This document shows, one piece after another, positions 1-10,575 of a stretch of DNA of 64,000 nucleotides. Below the pieces are notes generated by a model. It saw only the letters and a list, made by a program, of their open reading frames with translations. It made no database searches and was not told where the DNA came from. Numbering within the stretch: position 1 is the stretch's first letter; each line of letters begins with the position of its first letter. The position numbers and the translations under genes are program-made. Source of the stretch: Kingdonia uniflora (Eukaryota > Streptophyta > Magnoliopsida > Ranunculales > Circaeasteraceae); assembly GCA_014058105.1 (NCBI GenBank), contig JACGCM010002299.1, forward strand, positions 124,001 through 188,000, read 5' to 3'.

Positions 1-378
1 CGAACGAACTCGAGACCTAGAAGACCAATTCGTGCTGAGGTTGTTCTTAGGCTTATTTTGACCAGTCGTTCAAATGACCCATGGGTTCGTTCGAACGACT
101 ATCGTTACCTTTGATATTTGTAGGCGTTTCAAGGGCATAATGGTCATAACTTGTACCTAGGAACTTGTAACCCTCATAAAGGAGCAATGATAGGAAAGGT
201 AAACTTATCTTAGATCAATCCAAGTTCTTGAAGATAGACTTAGGGTTTTTAGAGTAATTCGATTGTAATCAAATCTATTGATCATTTGAAGCTCCAAAAG
301 GGAAATTTTCCCACCAATTGTGTTTATTCTTCATTAATTTATTCATTTAGGTTAATCTCGATTCGATTGTGGATTAAG

Positions 379-386
379 TGGTATCA
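379..386 (+). promoter_or_regulatory. Candidate primer-binding site (TGGTATCA)
   Basis: TGGTATCA is the core of the initiator-tRNA-Met primer-binding site used by many plant LTR retrotransposons. It lies about 20 bp upstream of the gag start. The match beyond 8 bases is poor and the LTR edge is not clear, so the call is tentative. The inverted copy has the same site at 4497-4504. Confidence 0.45.
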
Positions 387-401
387 ATTTTCCAGTAACG
401 A

Positions 402-1036
402 TTGCCAGTAGAATTATGGTTTATGGTCTCTACACGTGACCGACTCAAGCAAACCAAAGAAAAACTAGTGAGTCCGCTAGAGATTCATCGAAAACCTTAC
501 TCGAAGAAGAAGGCAAATTTGGAGATGGGAAATTCTGAGGATCGACTCATGAAATTGGAAATGACAGTTTCTGACATTACTATTACTTTAGTGGGGTTGG
601 TAGAACAATTACGTCTCGCGGACCTCGCGAATGCTTCCACTTTGGTGAAACGGTGATACCGTACGAAGAAGAAAGGGGTGGCGAAGGTAGACAGAGACGG
701 TGGTTCCAAAGAGGTAGATAGTGATTCTAGTAATGCCAATTCCATCGAGAAGCGATCAGTTATTAGGAAATCCATGAATCCTATGCAAAATCTTCATATC
801 GATTTTAAAATTAAAATTCTGGTATTCGACGGTTCAATCGATGTCGAGAAGCTGGATAACTGGCTAGATAGGTTAGAGACTGAAGGCAAATGGGCATATT
901 TCAGATAAATGTTGGAAACTTCACCTGGAGCTTAGGCCGAAGGAGAAACGGAGCAAGAGAAAGAAATGTGTACTAGCCACAAAAATTATTGATCTTCCAG
1001 ATTTAGATAAGCCAAATCCTCAACTTACCCTAATGG
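402..1036 (+). pseudogene. Truncated gypsy gag (N-terminus fused to zinc-knuckle tail)
   Basis: The reading frame begins with a basic stretch (MVSTRDRLKQTKEKL) shared with the gag on the other strand. It is stopped by TGA at 654-656, resumes from 678, and then jumps to sequence encoding the region after the CCHC knuckle (KCWKLHLELRPKEKRSK type) near 910-990. The capsid middle and the first cysteines of the knuckle are gone, so this cannot make a working Gag. Confidence 0.75.
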
Positions 1037-1141
1037 TGTAGTTTTGGACTGGATTGGATTCGGATGTTACTTATAAAGTTTCGGATCAAATTCGGATTTA
1101 CATCAATCCGACACCAATCTGATCCATTGACAGCCCTACTA
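1037..1141 (-). mobile_element. Possible hAT/MITE-type terminus (TAGGGCTGTCAATGG)
   Basis: On the minus strand this begins TAGGGCTGTCAATGG and continues with repeated ATCCGA/TCGGAT words. This resembles termini and subterminal repeats of many plant non-autonomous hAT-like elements. No second terminus or target duplication was found, so this is a single decayed end at best. Confidence 0.3.
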
Positions 1142-1214
1142 TGAATATATCTAACAATTCATTTGTGACCTATTGCAGATTTGTAGTCTATTGAACCTTA
1201 TTGTCACTTAACTT

Positions 1215-1622
1215 ATGAATAGGGATCTAGATGAGACAACGATAGTGTTTTCCAACTAATCTTGGAAACATCCTCAGCATTGACTACCATATCTCCCCAC
1301 AATATTGGGAATATCGTCTCATCAAAGTGATAATCTGCTCTGCATTATATACGTCGCCAGTGAGGTTTTAAATATCTAGTGATAGATGCAAATCATAACC
1401 CACATAATATCAGGCTGATATTGAGGGGTCTCATCTTTATACATTACAGTGGTGCAATTGGTACCTGTACGGAACATCCAAATGTTCGTCGATGGGCAAC
1501 ACCGGGCTCTGACCCAATTACAAGTCATTTTTGGGAAATATTTGATGACTTGCTATGAGGCGAACCCTAATCAGTACTGTGAGAGTAAGAATGCATATCC
1601 CAAACACTAGCCGAAAGTTATG
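1215..1622 (-). repeat. Diverged fragment of the repeat family found at 22.3-23.4 kb
   Basis: Read on the minus strand this aligns along its length with about 23000-23440. Shared words include GAGACAAC next to GTGTTTTCCAA, and CGTCTCATCAAAGTG (cf. 46590-46620). It is much more diverged than the other copies. It abuts the gypsy RNase H at about 1622, where the reading frame breaks after the motif YDKEFYAL, so it probably inserted into or recombined with that element. Confidence 0.65.
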
Positions 1623-3260
1623 ATCGTAATGCGTAGAACTCCTTATCGTAGGTAGGATAGTTGCATACTGCTCCTGTAAACATCTCAGAATGGTAAGCAA
1701 CCGGTCTCCCATCCTGTAATAGAATTGCCCCTAATGCATAGTCGGAAGCATCTATTTCGACCTCAAAAGACTGCTGTAAATTAGGTAACGTCAACACTCG
1801 TGCATCTGTAATCTTGTACTTTAGCAACTGAGAAGTCTTCTCATGGTGATCTTCCCACACAAACTTTACACTGGCCTTTGTCAAGGAATATAATGGTACG
1901 ACTATCTGTGAAAAATGCCAAACTTTCGTAATACTGACAAGAACCCATAAAACTTCTCATTTCCGTCACTGTACAGGGTCTAGGCCAATCAGTAATGACC
2001 GAGACCTTCTCTGAATCTACCTTAAGCTCACTGCCACCAACAATAAATCCTAAGTATACTAGCTCATTCTTCCCAAACTTGCAGCTCTTCCCATTTAGAA
2101 AGAGTTGTTGTGATCGTAATACTTCCAACACTTTGCAAATATGCACGAGGTGCTCCTCCCATGTTTGACTATATATTAAGATGCCATCCAAATATATAAT
2201 CACAAAATCGTCAATAAAAGTACTAAGTACCTCATTCATCAACCGCATAAATATCGCTGGAGCGTTGCATAACCCAAAAGTCGTTACCAACCACTCAAAG
2301 AGTTCTTGTTTGGTCTTGAAAGCCATCTTCCAAATATTTTATTCCTGGATTTGAACTTGATGGTAACCCGACTTAAGATCCAGGTTGGTGAAAAACTGAG
2401 CCCTCTGTAACTCATCTAAAAGCTCGCCAATCCATAGAAGCGGATAACAATTCTTCACAGTAATCTTATTCAGCGTTTGATAATCCACACACATTCTCCA
2501 AGACCCATCATTCTTCGGTACCAATAGCACCGGTGAACCACAAGGTGAGCAACTTGGATTAATAATCCCTTGCTCTAGGAGTTCTTATACCTATTTCTTA
2601 ATCTCATCAGACTCGATTACAGAAGTCTGATATAACCCAATATTGGGTAGTAGCTCACCATTCACCAAGATGATATCATACTCCACATCCTTCTTGCGCA
2701 ACATCCATTATATACCCAGAAACAAGTCTTTATACTCCTCCTGCAACTTTCCCATTTTGATTTGTTACTTAGGAGATATTGTCAAAGTAGACAACACCTT
2801 AGCCGATGAACTCTTTTGAACCGGTCGCACCAACAACAATATAAACTTGCCGCTCGTATTAACCAACCTTTTCGCCTGAGTCGCCGTTACTACATTATTG
2901 GTGGTGACATGTTCCTTACAAGCATTTATGTGAAACTCTTTCCCCTCCTTCACAAGACGGCACTTGCGAGCTCTGCAGTAAAGAATAACATCTCAGTCCC
3001 AAAGATAAGGGCTACCTAAGATGAATTGACACACATCCAAATAAACCACCACACACGTCATTTTGTCAATAAATTGTTCAGTAATCGTAAACTTGAACAT
3101 ACACTGCTTCGTGATCTTCAATTCTGCGTCTTTCTGAATCCAACCCAAACCCTATAGTTTAGGATGAACCATAGTAGCCAAACTCATCTTCTTCACTACT
3201 GCCTCAGAGATCAAATTCTTCTGACTGCCCAGATCAATGATGGCCTCTACCAAGTTCTGC
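1623..3260 (-). pseudogene. Ty3/gypsy pol remnant: protease, reverse transcriptase, RNase H start
   Basis: A protease-like active-site stretch (DLGSQKNLI, near 3205-3240) is followed by RT blocks: LLVPKNDGSWRMCVDYQ (near 2530), FFTNLDLKSGYHQV (near 2360), and FGLCNAPAIFMRLMN (near 2260). The catalytic box reads IYLDG, where functional enzymes have Y-x-D-D, so the second catalytic aspartate is lost. RNase H begins with EIDASDYALGAILLQDGRP (near 1750) and ends at YDKEFYALR. A stop codon at 2336-2338 splits RT, and a frameshift lies near 1850-1900. Non-functional. Confidence 0.85.
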
Positions 3261-3322
3261 TTCACTTGAATGCTAACATGAAAAAGTTCTTCCTGGCTTG
3301 TCTCCTCGGTAGCTGTGGGTTG

Positions 3323-4469
3323 CTAAAATATAAGGGTAAGTTGAGGATTTGGCTTATCTAAATCTGGAAGATCAATAATTTTTGTGGCTAGTACACATTT
3401 CTTTCTCTTGCTCCGTTTCTCCTTCGGCCTAAGCTCCAGGTGAAGTTTCCAACATTTATCTGAAATGTGCCCATTTGCCTTACAATGACTACAGTGATTC
3501 CCCTTAGATGAAGACCCCTTTCCTCTGGACTCCCCTTTGTGTTTAATTTTCCAATTAGACTTGTACCCCGACTTGCTCTTATCGCCTTTCTTGTCACTTT
3601 TCAAGTACTTGCCTTCAATAGCAATTACTTTTACGGTAGTGTCTTCGATATTCTCCACCCCTTCTAATAGACTCTAACAAGCCCCCCTGTATACTTCATG
3701 AATACCTCATACTCGTCCATATCAATGTCCAAAACCAATACTTGGTTATGAAATTTTGTAATGAACTCTTTTACGGATTACCATACTTTTGGCTCAAATT
3801 ATGCCATTTGAACCATCTCTCTTGCTCATACCCAATCGGATAAAACTGCTTCCTTTCCAATACCTTGAACTCTTTCCAACCCAAGCTTTCTACTTAGTGA
3901 CGTTTTCGATATGACTTTCACCACGTGAGTGCATGACTTGCGAATTCCAATGTCGAGAAACATATTTTATGAGCATTGAAGTATTCGTAAACTGAAAAAT
4001 AAGTCTCTAACCTGTCTAGCCAGTTATCCAACTTCTCGGCATCGATTGAACCGTCGAATATTGGAATTTTAATTTTAAAATCTATCCGAAGATTTCGCAT
4101 AGGATTCATGGATTTCCCAATAACTAATCGCTCCTCGATGGGATTGGCATCACTAGAATCAATATCTACCTCTTTGGTACCACCGTCTCTGTCCACCTTT
4201 GCCACCCCTTTCTTCTTCGTACGGTATCGCCGTTTCACCAAAGTGGAAGCATTCACGAGGTTCGCGAGAAGTAATTGTTCTACCAACTCCACTAAAGTAA
4301 TAGTAATGTCAGAAACTGTTATTTCTAATTTCATAAGTTTATCCTCAGAATCGCCCATCTCCAAATTTGTCTTCTTTTTCGAGTAAGGTTTCCGATGAAT
4401 CTCTAATGGACTCACTAGTTTCTCTTTCGTTTGCTTGAGTCGGTCACGTGTAGAGACCATAAACCACAA
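3323..4469 (-). pseudogene. Ty3/gypsy gag remnant with CCHC zinc knuckle
   Basis: The N-terminal part (3918-4469) is basic and then coiled (MKLEITVSDITITLVELVEQLL). The C-terminal part (3323-3658) carries a canonical zinc knuckle CSHCKANGHISDKC (C-x2-C-x4-H-x4-C) in a lysine-rich context, as expected for nucleocapsid. The two parts lie in different frames with a decayed joining region near 3660-3917. Its N-terminal sequence is nearly the same as that of the oppositely oriented copy at 402-908. Confidence 0.8.
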
Positions 4470-4496
4470 TTCTCCTGGGAATCGTTACTGGAAAAT

Positions 4497-4504
4497 TGAT
4501 ACCA
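4497..4504 (-). promoter_or_regulatory. Candidate primer-binding site (TGGTATCA on minus strand)
   Basis: Equivalent to the site at 379-386, just upstream of gag. The 8-base core matches the 3' end of initiator tRNA-Met; the following bases do not extend the match. Confidence 0.45.
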
Positions 4505-4779
4505 CTTAATCCACAATCGAATCGAGATTAACCTAAACGAATAAATTAATGAAGAACAAACACAATTGGTGGGAAAATTTCCCTTTTGGAGCTTCAATTG
4601 CTCAATTGATTTGATTACAATCGAATTACTCTAAAAACCCTAAGTCTATCTTCAAGAACTTGGATTGATCTAAGATAAGTTCACCTTGCCTATCATTGCC
4701 CCTTTATGAGGGTTACAAGTTCCTAGTTACAAGATATGACCATTATTCCCTTGAAACGCCTACAAATATCAAACAAACC

Positions 4780-5235
4780 CGTGGGTCGTTTGAACGACTG
4801 GCCAAAATAAGCCTAAGAACAACCTCAGTACGAATTGGTCTTTTAGGTCTCGAGTTCGTTCGAACGACTCCAAATGTCGTTTGAACGACTTGCCTATTTT
4901 TGCCTGAAAATTGCTTAAGCTTGAATTAGTCTTATGAGAACCTACGTTCGTTCGAACGACATTTAGGGTCGTTCGAACGACTTACCTATTTTCGATTGAA
5001 ATAGATTCAGCTCGAATTGGCCTTTTAGGAACTCTAGCTCGAATAGACTAAGCTCGAAATTGTCCAGGTCGAATATGATCAGTTCAACTTGGCCATCTGG
5101 GACTCCAGGTCAAATAGACTCAGCTCAAATTGGCCTAAGTCGAATTGACTCAGCTCAAGGTGTCTTCTGGGAAACTCCAGATCGTTCCTCATATATCTCG
5201 TTCGAACGACTCCAAGGTTCGTTCAAATGACTCCA
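4780..5235. repeat. Array of palindromic TCGTTCGAACGA motifs in gypsy leader/LTR
   Basis: Copies and near copies of the self-complementary core CGTTCGAACG recur at irregular spacing in this stretch (for example near 4857, 4952, 4975 and 5205) and again at 1-110 in the inverted copy. Between them a second phrase, variants of CTCAGCTCGAATTGG, also repeats. The array lies upstream of the primer-binding-like site, where an LTR promoter would be, so it may be a transcription-factor or methylation target. No function is demonstrated. Confidence 0.7.
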
Positions 5236-5241
5236 AGGTTC

Positions 5242-5256
5242 CACTACAACAAATAC
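5242..5256 (+). repeat. CACTA terminal inverted repeat (left)
   Basis: CACTACAACAAATAC is immediately preceded by TTC, the expected position of a 3-bp target-site duplication. It abuts the gypsy leader, so the CACTA element inserted into or beside that retrotransposon. Confidence 0.75.
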
Positions 5257-5269
5257 AGGTTTCTACGTC

Positions 5270-5595
5270 ATTAAAAAAATGACGTAAAAGGGATTTAACG
5301 TCATTTTTACAAATGACGTCGAAGGCGATGACGTGGAAAGGTAGGGACTAACAACGTTATTAAATAAGTGACGTAGAAAGTTATGTATTAACGTTATTTA
5401 ATAAGTGACGTGTAAGGGGTTTTAAAAATGACGTTATTGATACCCAATTCTGGTGGTCGGCCGGCTAGTGTATTCTATTGACGTCACTAAATGACGTCAT
5501 TAAAAAATGACGTAGTTGAAATCCTTTAACGTCATTTTCAAAGTGACGTGGTAGAGTTTTCATACATCAACAATGACATTTTTAAAATGACGTCA
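5270..5595. repeat. CACTA subterminal repeat array (TGACGT/ACGTCA)
   Basis: More than a dozen TGACGT or ACGTCA words occur in about 320 bp, many arranged as inverted pairs separated by A/T tracts, including TGACGTCA-type palindromes. CACTA elements carry such arrays as transposase-binding sites. Matching arrays are at 10143-10310 and 11575-11712. Confidence 0.8.
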
Positions 5596-5956
5596 ATACC
5601 TCAAAAAATACAAAATAAAAAAAAAATAAAAAAATCAAATATTGTAAAATATTATACAAAAAGAACCACCACCATATTATACAAAAGGCAAAATATTTGG
5701 ATAAATTATATTACTTTCATTCAATACAATGTGTTCATGAATAAACCCCCATCAAAGTGTTATTGAACCCATACCATCCAAGGTATGAGCTAATCCAGCA
5801 GTTTTCTTCTATGAAAGCCATTTCCAAAAGACTAAACCCCTATTCACAAAAAGAATGAACCAAAACTTCCAAAAAAAGCTCGTGTTTTTGCAGTAAGCCC
5901 CACATCAATTATCTTCGAGCAAGCTACTTCCAATCTGAAGTTTTGCTAAATGAAAT

Positions 5957-7404
5957 TCAAAAGGAGTTTTCGGGTTTCTCATCTGGTGAGGGACATGGAT
6001 CCGAGATTTCGGCTAAAGCTTCAAGCATGTTTATAACCTCAGCTGTGTCATCCAAATAATACTTCGCTTTACTTGGTTTTTGTCCAACTGTGCAAGCAAA
6101 AACTGCAGCATTGGGGTGAAGCAATCCTCGACATTGCATTTTCAATTATTTCAAACATTTCCTCATCCAACCGGTCGTCACCAATACACAAAACAAAATC
6201 AGCTTTCCTTTCATCATTGGCTATCGATGTGAACACCTTGTCAGTAACTATGCCTTTGCTGACACCCTGAGGTTTCACTTCAATAATAAATTGACCTCTT
6301 TTCACGACAACAACTTCATTTGCTAGCACAATCTCTAGATGCTCTAACATTTCCTTCGCCTGACATGACCCAAAGCCTGGGTTAGCATCTTGATGGTGCC
6401 AAACCAAGCCGCTTTCTTTGGTTTCAATAGAAGAGTTGTCTGTAGCTTCAATATATAACTTCATTACAGGCTCTGCCATTTGTATCCACCCAAAATCAAA
6501 ATTATGCCCACATCTTTCCCATTCTTTATCTTACGACCATCTCATGTAGTAACCATGTTCTGTTGTAATTCCAATCTCCCAGCATGGAGAAAACCACTTG
6601 CTTAAGTTGTCCCTCCCCCATCCGTTGACAATGAAAACGATGATTTTTGAATCGTCGCAAAGTCTGTTTACAGTCCTCATCACTTGGTGTTTTGTTAATA
6701 GTGGTTTGGGGCATCACAGTGGCATCATAGTCCAACAATATTGCCCTATTACTAGACTTCTTGTACGCTGGTTCAATAGTGGATATTTCAAGCTTTTTGA
6801 AATTAGCATCTAGTGCCACAAGTCGGAAACCAAAGCCAATCCCCATCGCATAACATCTTCTCCTAAAGGGGTCCTTGCAACTTCTCTCCAAATCCTGCAT
6901 GAAGCTCCGTGACCAATAGGCAACATCATAGGTGCTAACATACCTGTAGTATTTCTCGTGTAGCAATTGTTTTTCAGATTCTGCCATTGAGATAGCCTCG
7001 TTTAATGCTTCCCCAATCGTTTCAATGTTCCATAGGTTGATGCGAATTGCCCCACTTAGTGAGGGAGAACAACCTACAAACTCCGACACAACTAACATAC
7101 TCTTTTTTATGCCAATGGAATCTGATCCCGACCCTAGACCCGATACACCTTGTTTGCACACAATGTACTCGTATGGAGTCAAGTTCATACCATCTCTTAC
7201 AGCTGAGACAACAACACATTCAGCAATGGAGTAGAAAACTATTCTTTCGCTAATTGAAAGGGGCTTATCGATGTACACTATAGGTTCATACCATGTATAA
7301 CAAAACTCTTTGTTGATCCTCTTGCAACTTACATTTATTTCGGTCTGCAGTTCATCGAGATCTCTTCCACTCCCTCTAGCAGGATTCACTAATGTAAAAG
7401 ACAA
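5957..7404 (-). pseudogene. Class II trehalose-6-phosphate synthase fragment (captured, frameshifted)
   Basis: Class II TPS proteins join a glucosyltransferase-like domain to a HAD phosphatase-like domain. Here the C-terminal part of the first domain is clear (NPARGSGRDLDELQ, VSAVRDGMNLTPYEYIVCKQ, KKSMLVVSEFVGCSPSLSGA), followed by phosphatase motifs: LLDYDATV where active enzymes have LDYDGT, and CIGDDRLDEEMFE. The end (VGQKPSKAKYYLDD, near 6060) is in another frame. At least three frameshifts (near 6660, 6580 and 6110) break it. The N-terminal half is absent. It lies inside the CACTA element with three other gene fragments on the same strand, so it was probably captured. Confidence 0.88.
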
Positions 7405-7529
7405 TTTTTGTTACTTGGACTCCTATTACTTGCGAATTCTTCCACAATTTCTTCTGCCTGTTGGAAATGTATTAGTTTGCAAAGCCTAGTTGAGAAGGAA
7501 TTTATAGGTGAAAAGTCTCATTATAATAC

Positions 7530-8330
7530 CCTATTTCAGTTTGAATGCGACAGCTTTACCTTTGGCAGGAAGCTTTGAAAGTGAGATGACATAGTTTCTA
7601 TCACATTTGATGCCGAGTTAAGAGCTCCTTCAAGCTCTTCAATGCCAACCTGTAAAAAAAAGTAGATACCCCCTCATATTATTTGGTAACACAATAGGAG
7701 ATTAAACTCATGTCCGCAGCAAGCGTAGTTTTTCAACTAATAAGAGGCAGTTCAAGTCATGAATTGACTAAATGCAAGAGAGATGTCTTACCCTCACATT
7801 CTCACTGACTGGAAGTTGAAGTGAGGCAGCCTGCAAAGCTTTAATTGCTCCTGATAAAGAATTTAAATAATCAACTTCCAGAGCCGATCATTCAACCAAA
7901 TGTGGCATCTAAAATAGTCCAATACAAAGTATATATTGTCAAGGTGATTATCTAGTCTAAAAACAAGAGATCATCTATTTTGCACTAACAAGGTTGTTTC
8001 CAGTAGTCTTACTTGAGTTTGAATGATGGTAGATGTGGTTGTTGTTTTGTTGAAGTTTATAAGTTGAAGGCGCTTTGATTTGACAGACTCACAGAGTTGT
8101 GATATCTTGGGCATAAGAGAGTTGAAAGAGGTCTGATAATAAATAAACCAAGTTAGAATATGCAAATGAGATAATATAAGCGAAGTGATGAGTATGACAA
8201 GGAACCTGAGCTGTGACGGACTGTGCGTGGATTGCAGATTCAGCTTTAGTAGAGATTCTGATAAGACGCTTGTTTTTCCAACTACTGATAGAAGTTATGT
8301 TAGCCATCTCGATAGTATCTGAGGTTCATT
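7530..8330 (-). pseudogene. QWRF/DUF566 (augmin subunit 8 family) C-terminal fragment
   Basis: Four exon-like blocks can be read on the minus strand: RISTKAESAIHAQ (near 8220-8260), PKISQLCESVKSKRLQL (near 8060-8120), LSGAIKALQAASLQLPV (near 7800-7880) and EELEGALNSASNVIETM (near 7580-7650). Order and wording match the conserved C-terminus of plant QWRF-motif proteins, microtubule-associated augmin subunits with a signature like SLxGAxxALEASTLRLPV. Splice-like AG/GT edges remain between the last blocks. No start or full domain is present. Assignment rests on recalled family motifs. Confidence 0.62.
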
Positions 8331-8454
8331 GTTCATTTGTCCATGGAATACATTTTACATACGCAAGCTGATATAAAGCATATTATGTACTCAAAAAACC
8401 CAATGGATGGAAAAAATGAATTAAGGTGAACACCTTCCAATAAAAAGTATACCT

Positions 8455-8770
8455 GAATGTCACCATGCAACTTCCAAGTGCAAGAAGCATTTTCCAGTTA
8501 ATACGGTACTTGCATTTGCAACATCAGATGCTTCCTGTTATAGGACAAATATTCATGAATACAAGGCACGCCTCTTAAGTAGTAAAATTAGTAGTAGACA
8601 ATGATGACATGGTTCTATAAAACCAACCTTCAGTAGTGAAGCTCCCCAACTAAATACACCATTATTAACACATTCCTTTGACAAACCCAGAAGTCTAGAA
8701 GCAAGACCAAAGTATGCAGCTACATTTCCGGGTGATATCTCTAATGCATGTTGAAGATGCTCTATTCCCT
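8455..8770 (-). pseudogene. SKI3 (superkiller TPR protein) fragment
   Basis: Two exon-like blocks read HALEISPGNVAAYFGLASRL followed by GLSKECVNNGVFSWGASLL (near 8640-8765), then EASDVANASTVLTGK (near 8490-8530). This order resembles a tetratricopeptide region of plant SKI3, the scaffold of the Ski complex that feeds mRNA to the cytoplasmic exosome. Only about 70 codons of a protein of over 1000 residues are present. It sits between the QWRF and fructokinase fragments. Confidence 0.6.
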
Positions 8771-8929
8771 AAAGGCAGAAAACAAATTAAGCTAGTTAAT
8801 AGGATTCCCAATTGTGCATGCAAAGCACACAAGCATACCAAACGACACAGAAAAAGAGTTACATATCATACACATTGCATACATTCTTCCAAGATTGTGA
8901 AAATTAACTTTAAGCCGCGACGTGGTTAC

Positions 8930-9500
8930 CATGCCAGTGTGAGGTGTAAGCTTCATTCTTTGATATGGCAAGAAGAAATCCCCAACAAACGCATCTCCAA
9001 CTCCTGTTATGTCGACTGTCTTCACTGCAAATCCATTCACCCTTCCTTTGAAGTTTTAAATATTAATTAATATCATTCGTCCTTAATAATATTTTGCATA
9101 ATCAAATACTAGTGTAAACTGAAGAAAATCAACCTTAGTGAAGTATCTGAAACCCTTCTTGCCATCAGTAACAACGAGTAGCTTCAAACCATCATACCAC
9201 AGGGATAAAACATTATTCTCGTCATTGGCATCTCCATGGGCTAGGAAAGCCACCTCGTCATCGCTCACCTGTGTAATTAATAATCCATTAATATAAGCAA
9301 CTAATAATGCAGAAAAAACTAATAAATGTAATAGATCCTCAAATAAAAAACAAACCTTGATAAAATCAGTTTCTTCCCAAATGCTTTTGATTCCTTCATG
9401 AGCTGCCTCGGGGGAAGGCCATAGAGGTTTCCAAATTTCCAAATTGCGGGTTTTTTTTGTAGGTTCCTTCTCACACACGGATTCCGTTGCTACGTAGCTC
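8930..9500 (-). pseudogene. Fructokinase (pfkB family) fragment
   Basis: Three blocks follow fructokinase order on the minus strand: [19 protein letters not shown] (near 9360-9420), [19 protein letters not shown] then [17 protein letters not shown] (near 9140-9265), and NGFAVKTVDITGVGDAFVG (near 8980-9040). The last is the pfkB signature, where active enzymes have TTGAGDxFxG; here the first glycine-alanine pair is altered to GVGD. An intron-like gap separates the first two. The N-terminal and C-terminal regions are missing, so it is a captured fragment. Confidence 0.82.
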
Positions 9501-10142
9501 ACTCTCCTACCGGGAGCCCATGGGTTTCCTCCCGCCTATAGGTGCGACCTACAACTATTCTTAGTATAGGTTTGCGCGGTTATAGGTACGGAGTTCTTCT
9601 TTCTCTTCTGGCTCTCATCTCGCGAGTAGGCTAGGATCCTTCTAAACCCAAATCTAACCCACTTGTAAGGTATTTTCCAACTGGGCTTGCAAGCTACCAT
9701 GGTGAACAATGGGCAAAGCACATAAGGATTCTCAACCCAGCTTTTCATCAAGAGAAGTTTGATGAGGGTATTGAATGTTCTAATCCATGAAACCCCTTTT
9801 GATCGATGAACACATTAACAAAATTATGAAATTATTGATTGGGAAATTTACCCGATGCCAATCGTTCTGTTCTTCAGAGATTAGGGTTGTAGAATGCTGA
9901 AATTGGAGTGAAATCGAGACTAGCATCAATCGAAACTCTTCAATTATTACTTTGACCTCAGATTAGGGTTCCTTCTGTGCTTTGAGTTTGGTGGTTGCGA
10001 TGCCTTTGCTTCCTCTTTTGATTTCTATATCTCCTAGATCTTCTCCCGGTTCTCATTGATTCCAAAAATATCTCCCACCAAAATTTGGTTTCCCAGGATC
10101 ACTCTATCGAGTCCCTCGAATAATTTAATTAGAATAAACCAC
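9501..10142. other. CACTA interior, no gene recognised
   Basis: A minus-strand open frame of 71 codons (9536-9751) shows no family I recognise. The rest is A/T-rich with several stop codons in all frames. It may be a fifth captured fragment or an untranslated part of one of the others. Confidence 0.4.
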
Positions 10143-10310
10143 GCCATTAGTAAAAAAAAAATGACGTAAATGCTAATAAATGCCGTTTATAAACCAATTA
10201 AGTCATTTCTCAAAGTAACGTTATTTTTATATTTTAACGTCATAGTTAAAAAATGACGTATGTTAAAAAATGATGTTGTATGCTAATAAAAAAAATGACG
10301 TTATAAGTTC
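10143..10310. repeat. Internal TGACGT array
   Basis: A second cluster of TGACGT/ACGTCA words resembles the left subterminal array but lies about 1.4 kb inside the presumed right end. It could mark the end of an older nested CACTA or an internal duplication of subterminal sequence. Confidence 0.65.
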
Positions 10311-10575
10311 AATACCTTGCAATTATAAGTTGTACATTGTTTAACAAAAGCTTCCCATTGATTGTAAGGTACATCTTCCGGACATTTTTTGAGAGCTTGT
10401 TCATACTCATCATTAATATCTATTAATTTTCTCTTTTCAACTTTGAATTTGCACCAATCCTTTCCCATTGATATTAATGACCATTATATTTTGACAAATG
10501 TCGTCGAATGGTTAGAAGCACTTCACATACCTACAAGCCCAAAACTACATAAAATAGAGTTTGCTAGTGGATAAC
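10305..10575 (-). pseudogene. Possible En/Spm-associated protein fragment
   Basis: The minus strand reads DWCKFKVEKRKLIDINDEYE followed by KKCPEDVPYNQWEAFVKQ. The phrase P-x-D-V-P-x-x-Q-W resembles the plant Ptta/En-Spm (transposase_24-like) proteins encoded by CACTA elements. Upstream codons contain stops. The location between two TGACGT arrays supports the idea, but the match is short. Confidence 0.45.

Larger units (their letters stand above)
1..1036 (+). mobile_element. Internally deleted Ty3/gypsy fragment (leader + gag), inverted relative to the main copy
   Basis: This stretch matches the reverse complement of about 3340-4862. It contains the same leader with CGTTCGAACG palindromes, the same primer-binding-like site and the same gag start. 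Near 890 the gag coding sequence jumps to the zinc-knuckle region, so about 0.5 kb present in the other copy (roughly 3480-4010) is missing. Homology stops near 1036. The element is cut by the left edge of the window. It is a non-autonomous remnant, and with the minus-strand copy it forms an inverted pair about 2.3 kb apart. Confidence 0.8.
1618..5241 (-). mobile_element. Degenerate Ty3/gypsy retrotransposon, 3' truncated
   Basis: Reading the minus strand from right to left there are a leader (to ~4505), gag with a CCHC knuckle, a decayed protease, reverse transcriptase and the start of RNase H. No integrase or 3' LTR is present because the element is cut at the RNase H by another repeat. The order PR-RT-RNH is gypsy-like and the motifs are of plant Ty3/gypsy type; lineage cannot be fixed without integrase. 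Several stops and frameshifts interrupt it. Confidence 0.85.

Noticed and set aside
9536..9751. Possible fifth captured gene in the CACTA element
   Set aside because: No motif could be matched to any family; kept only as unassigned interior.
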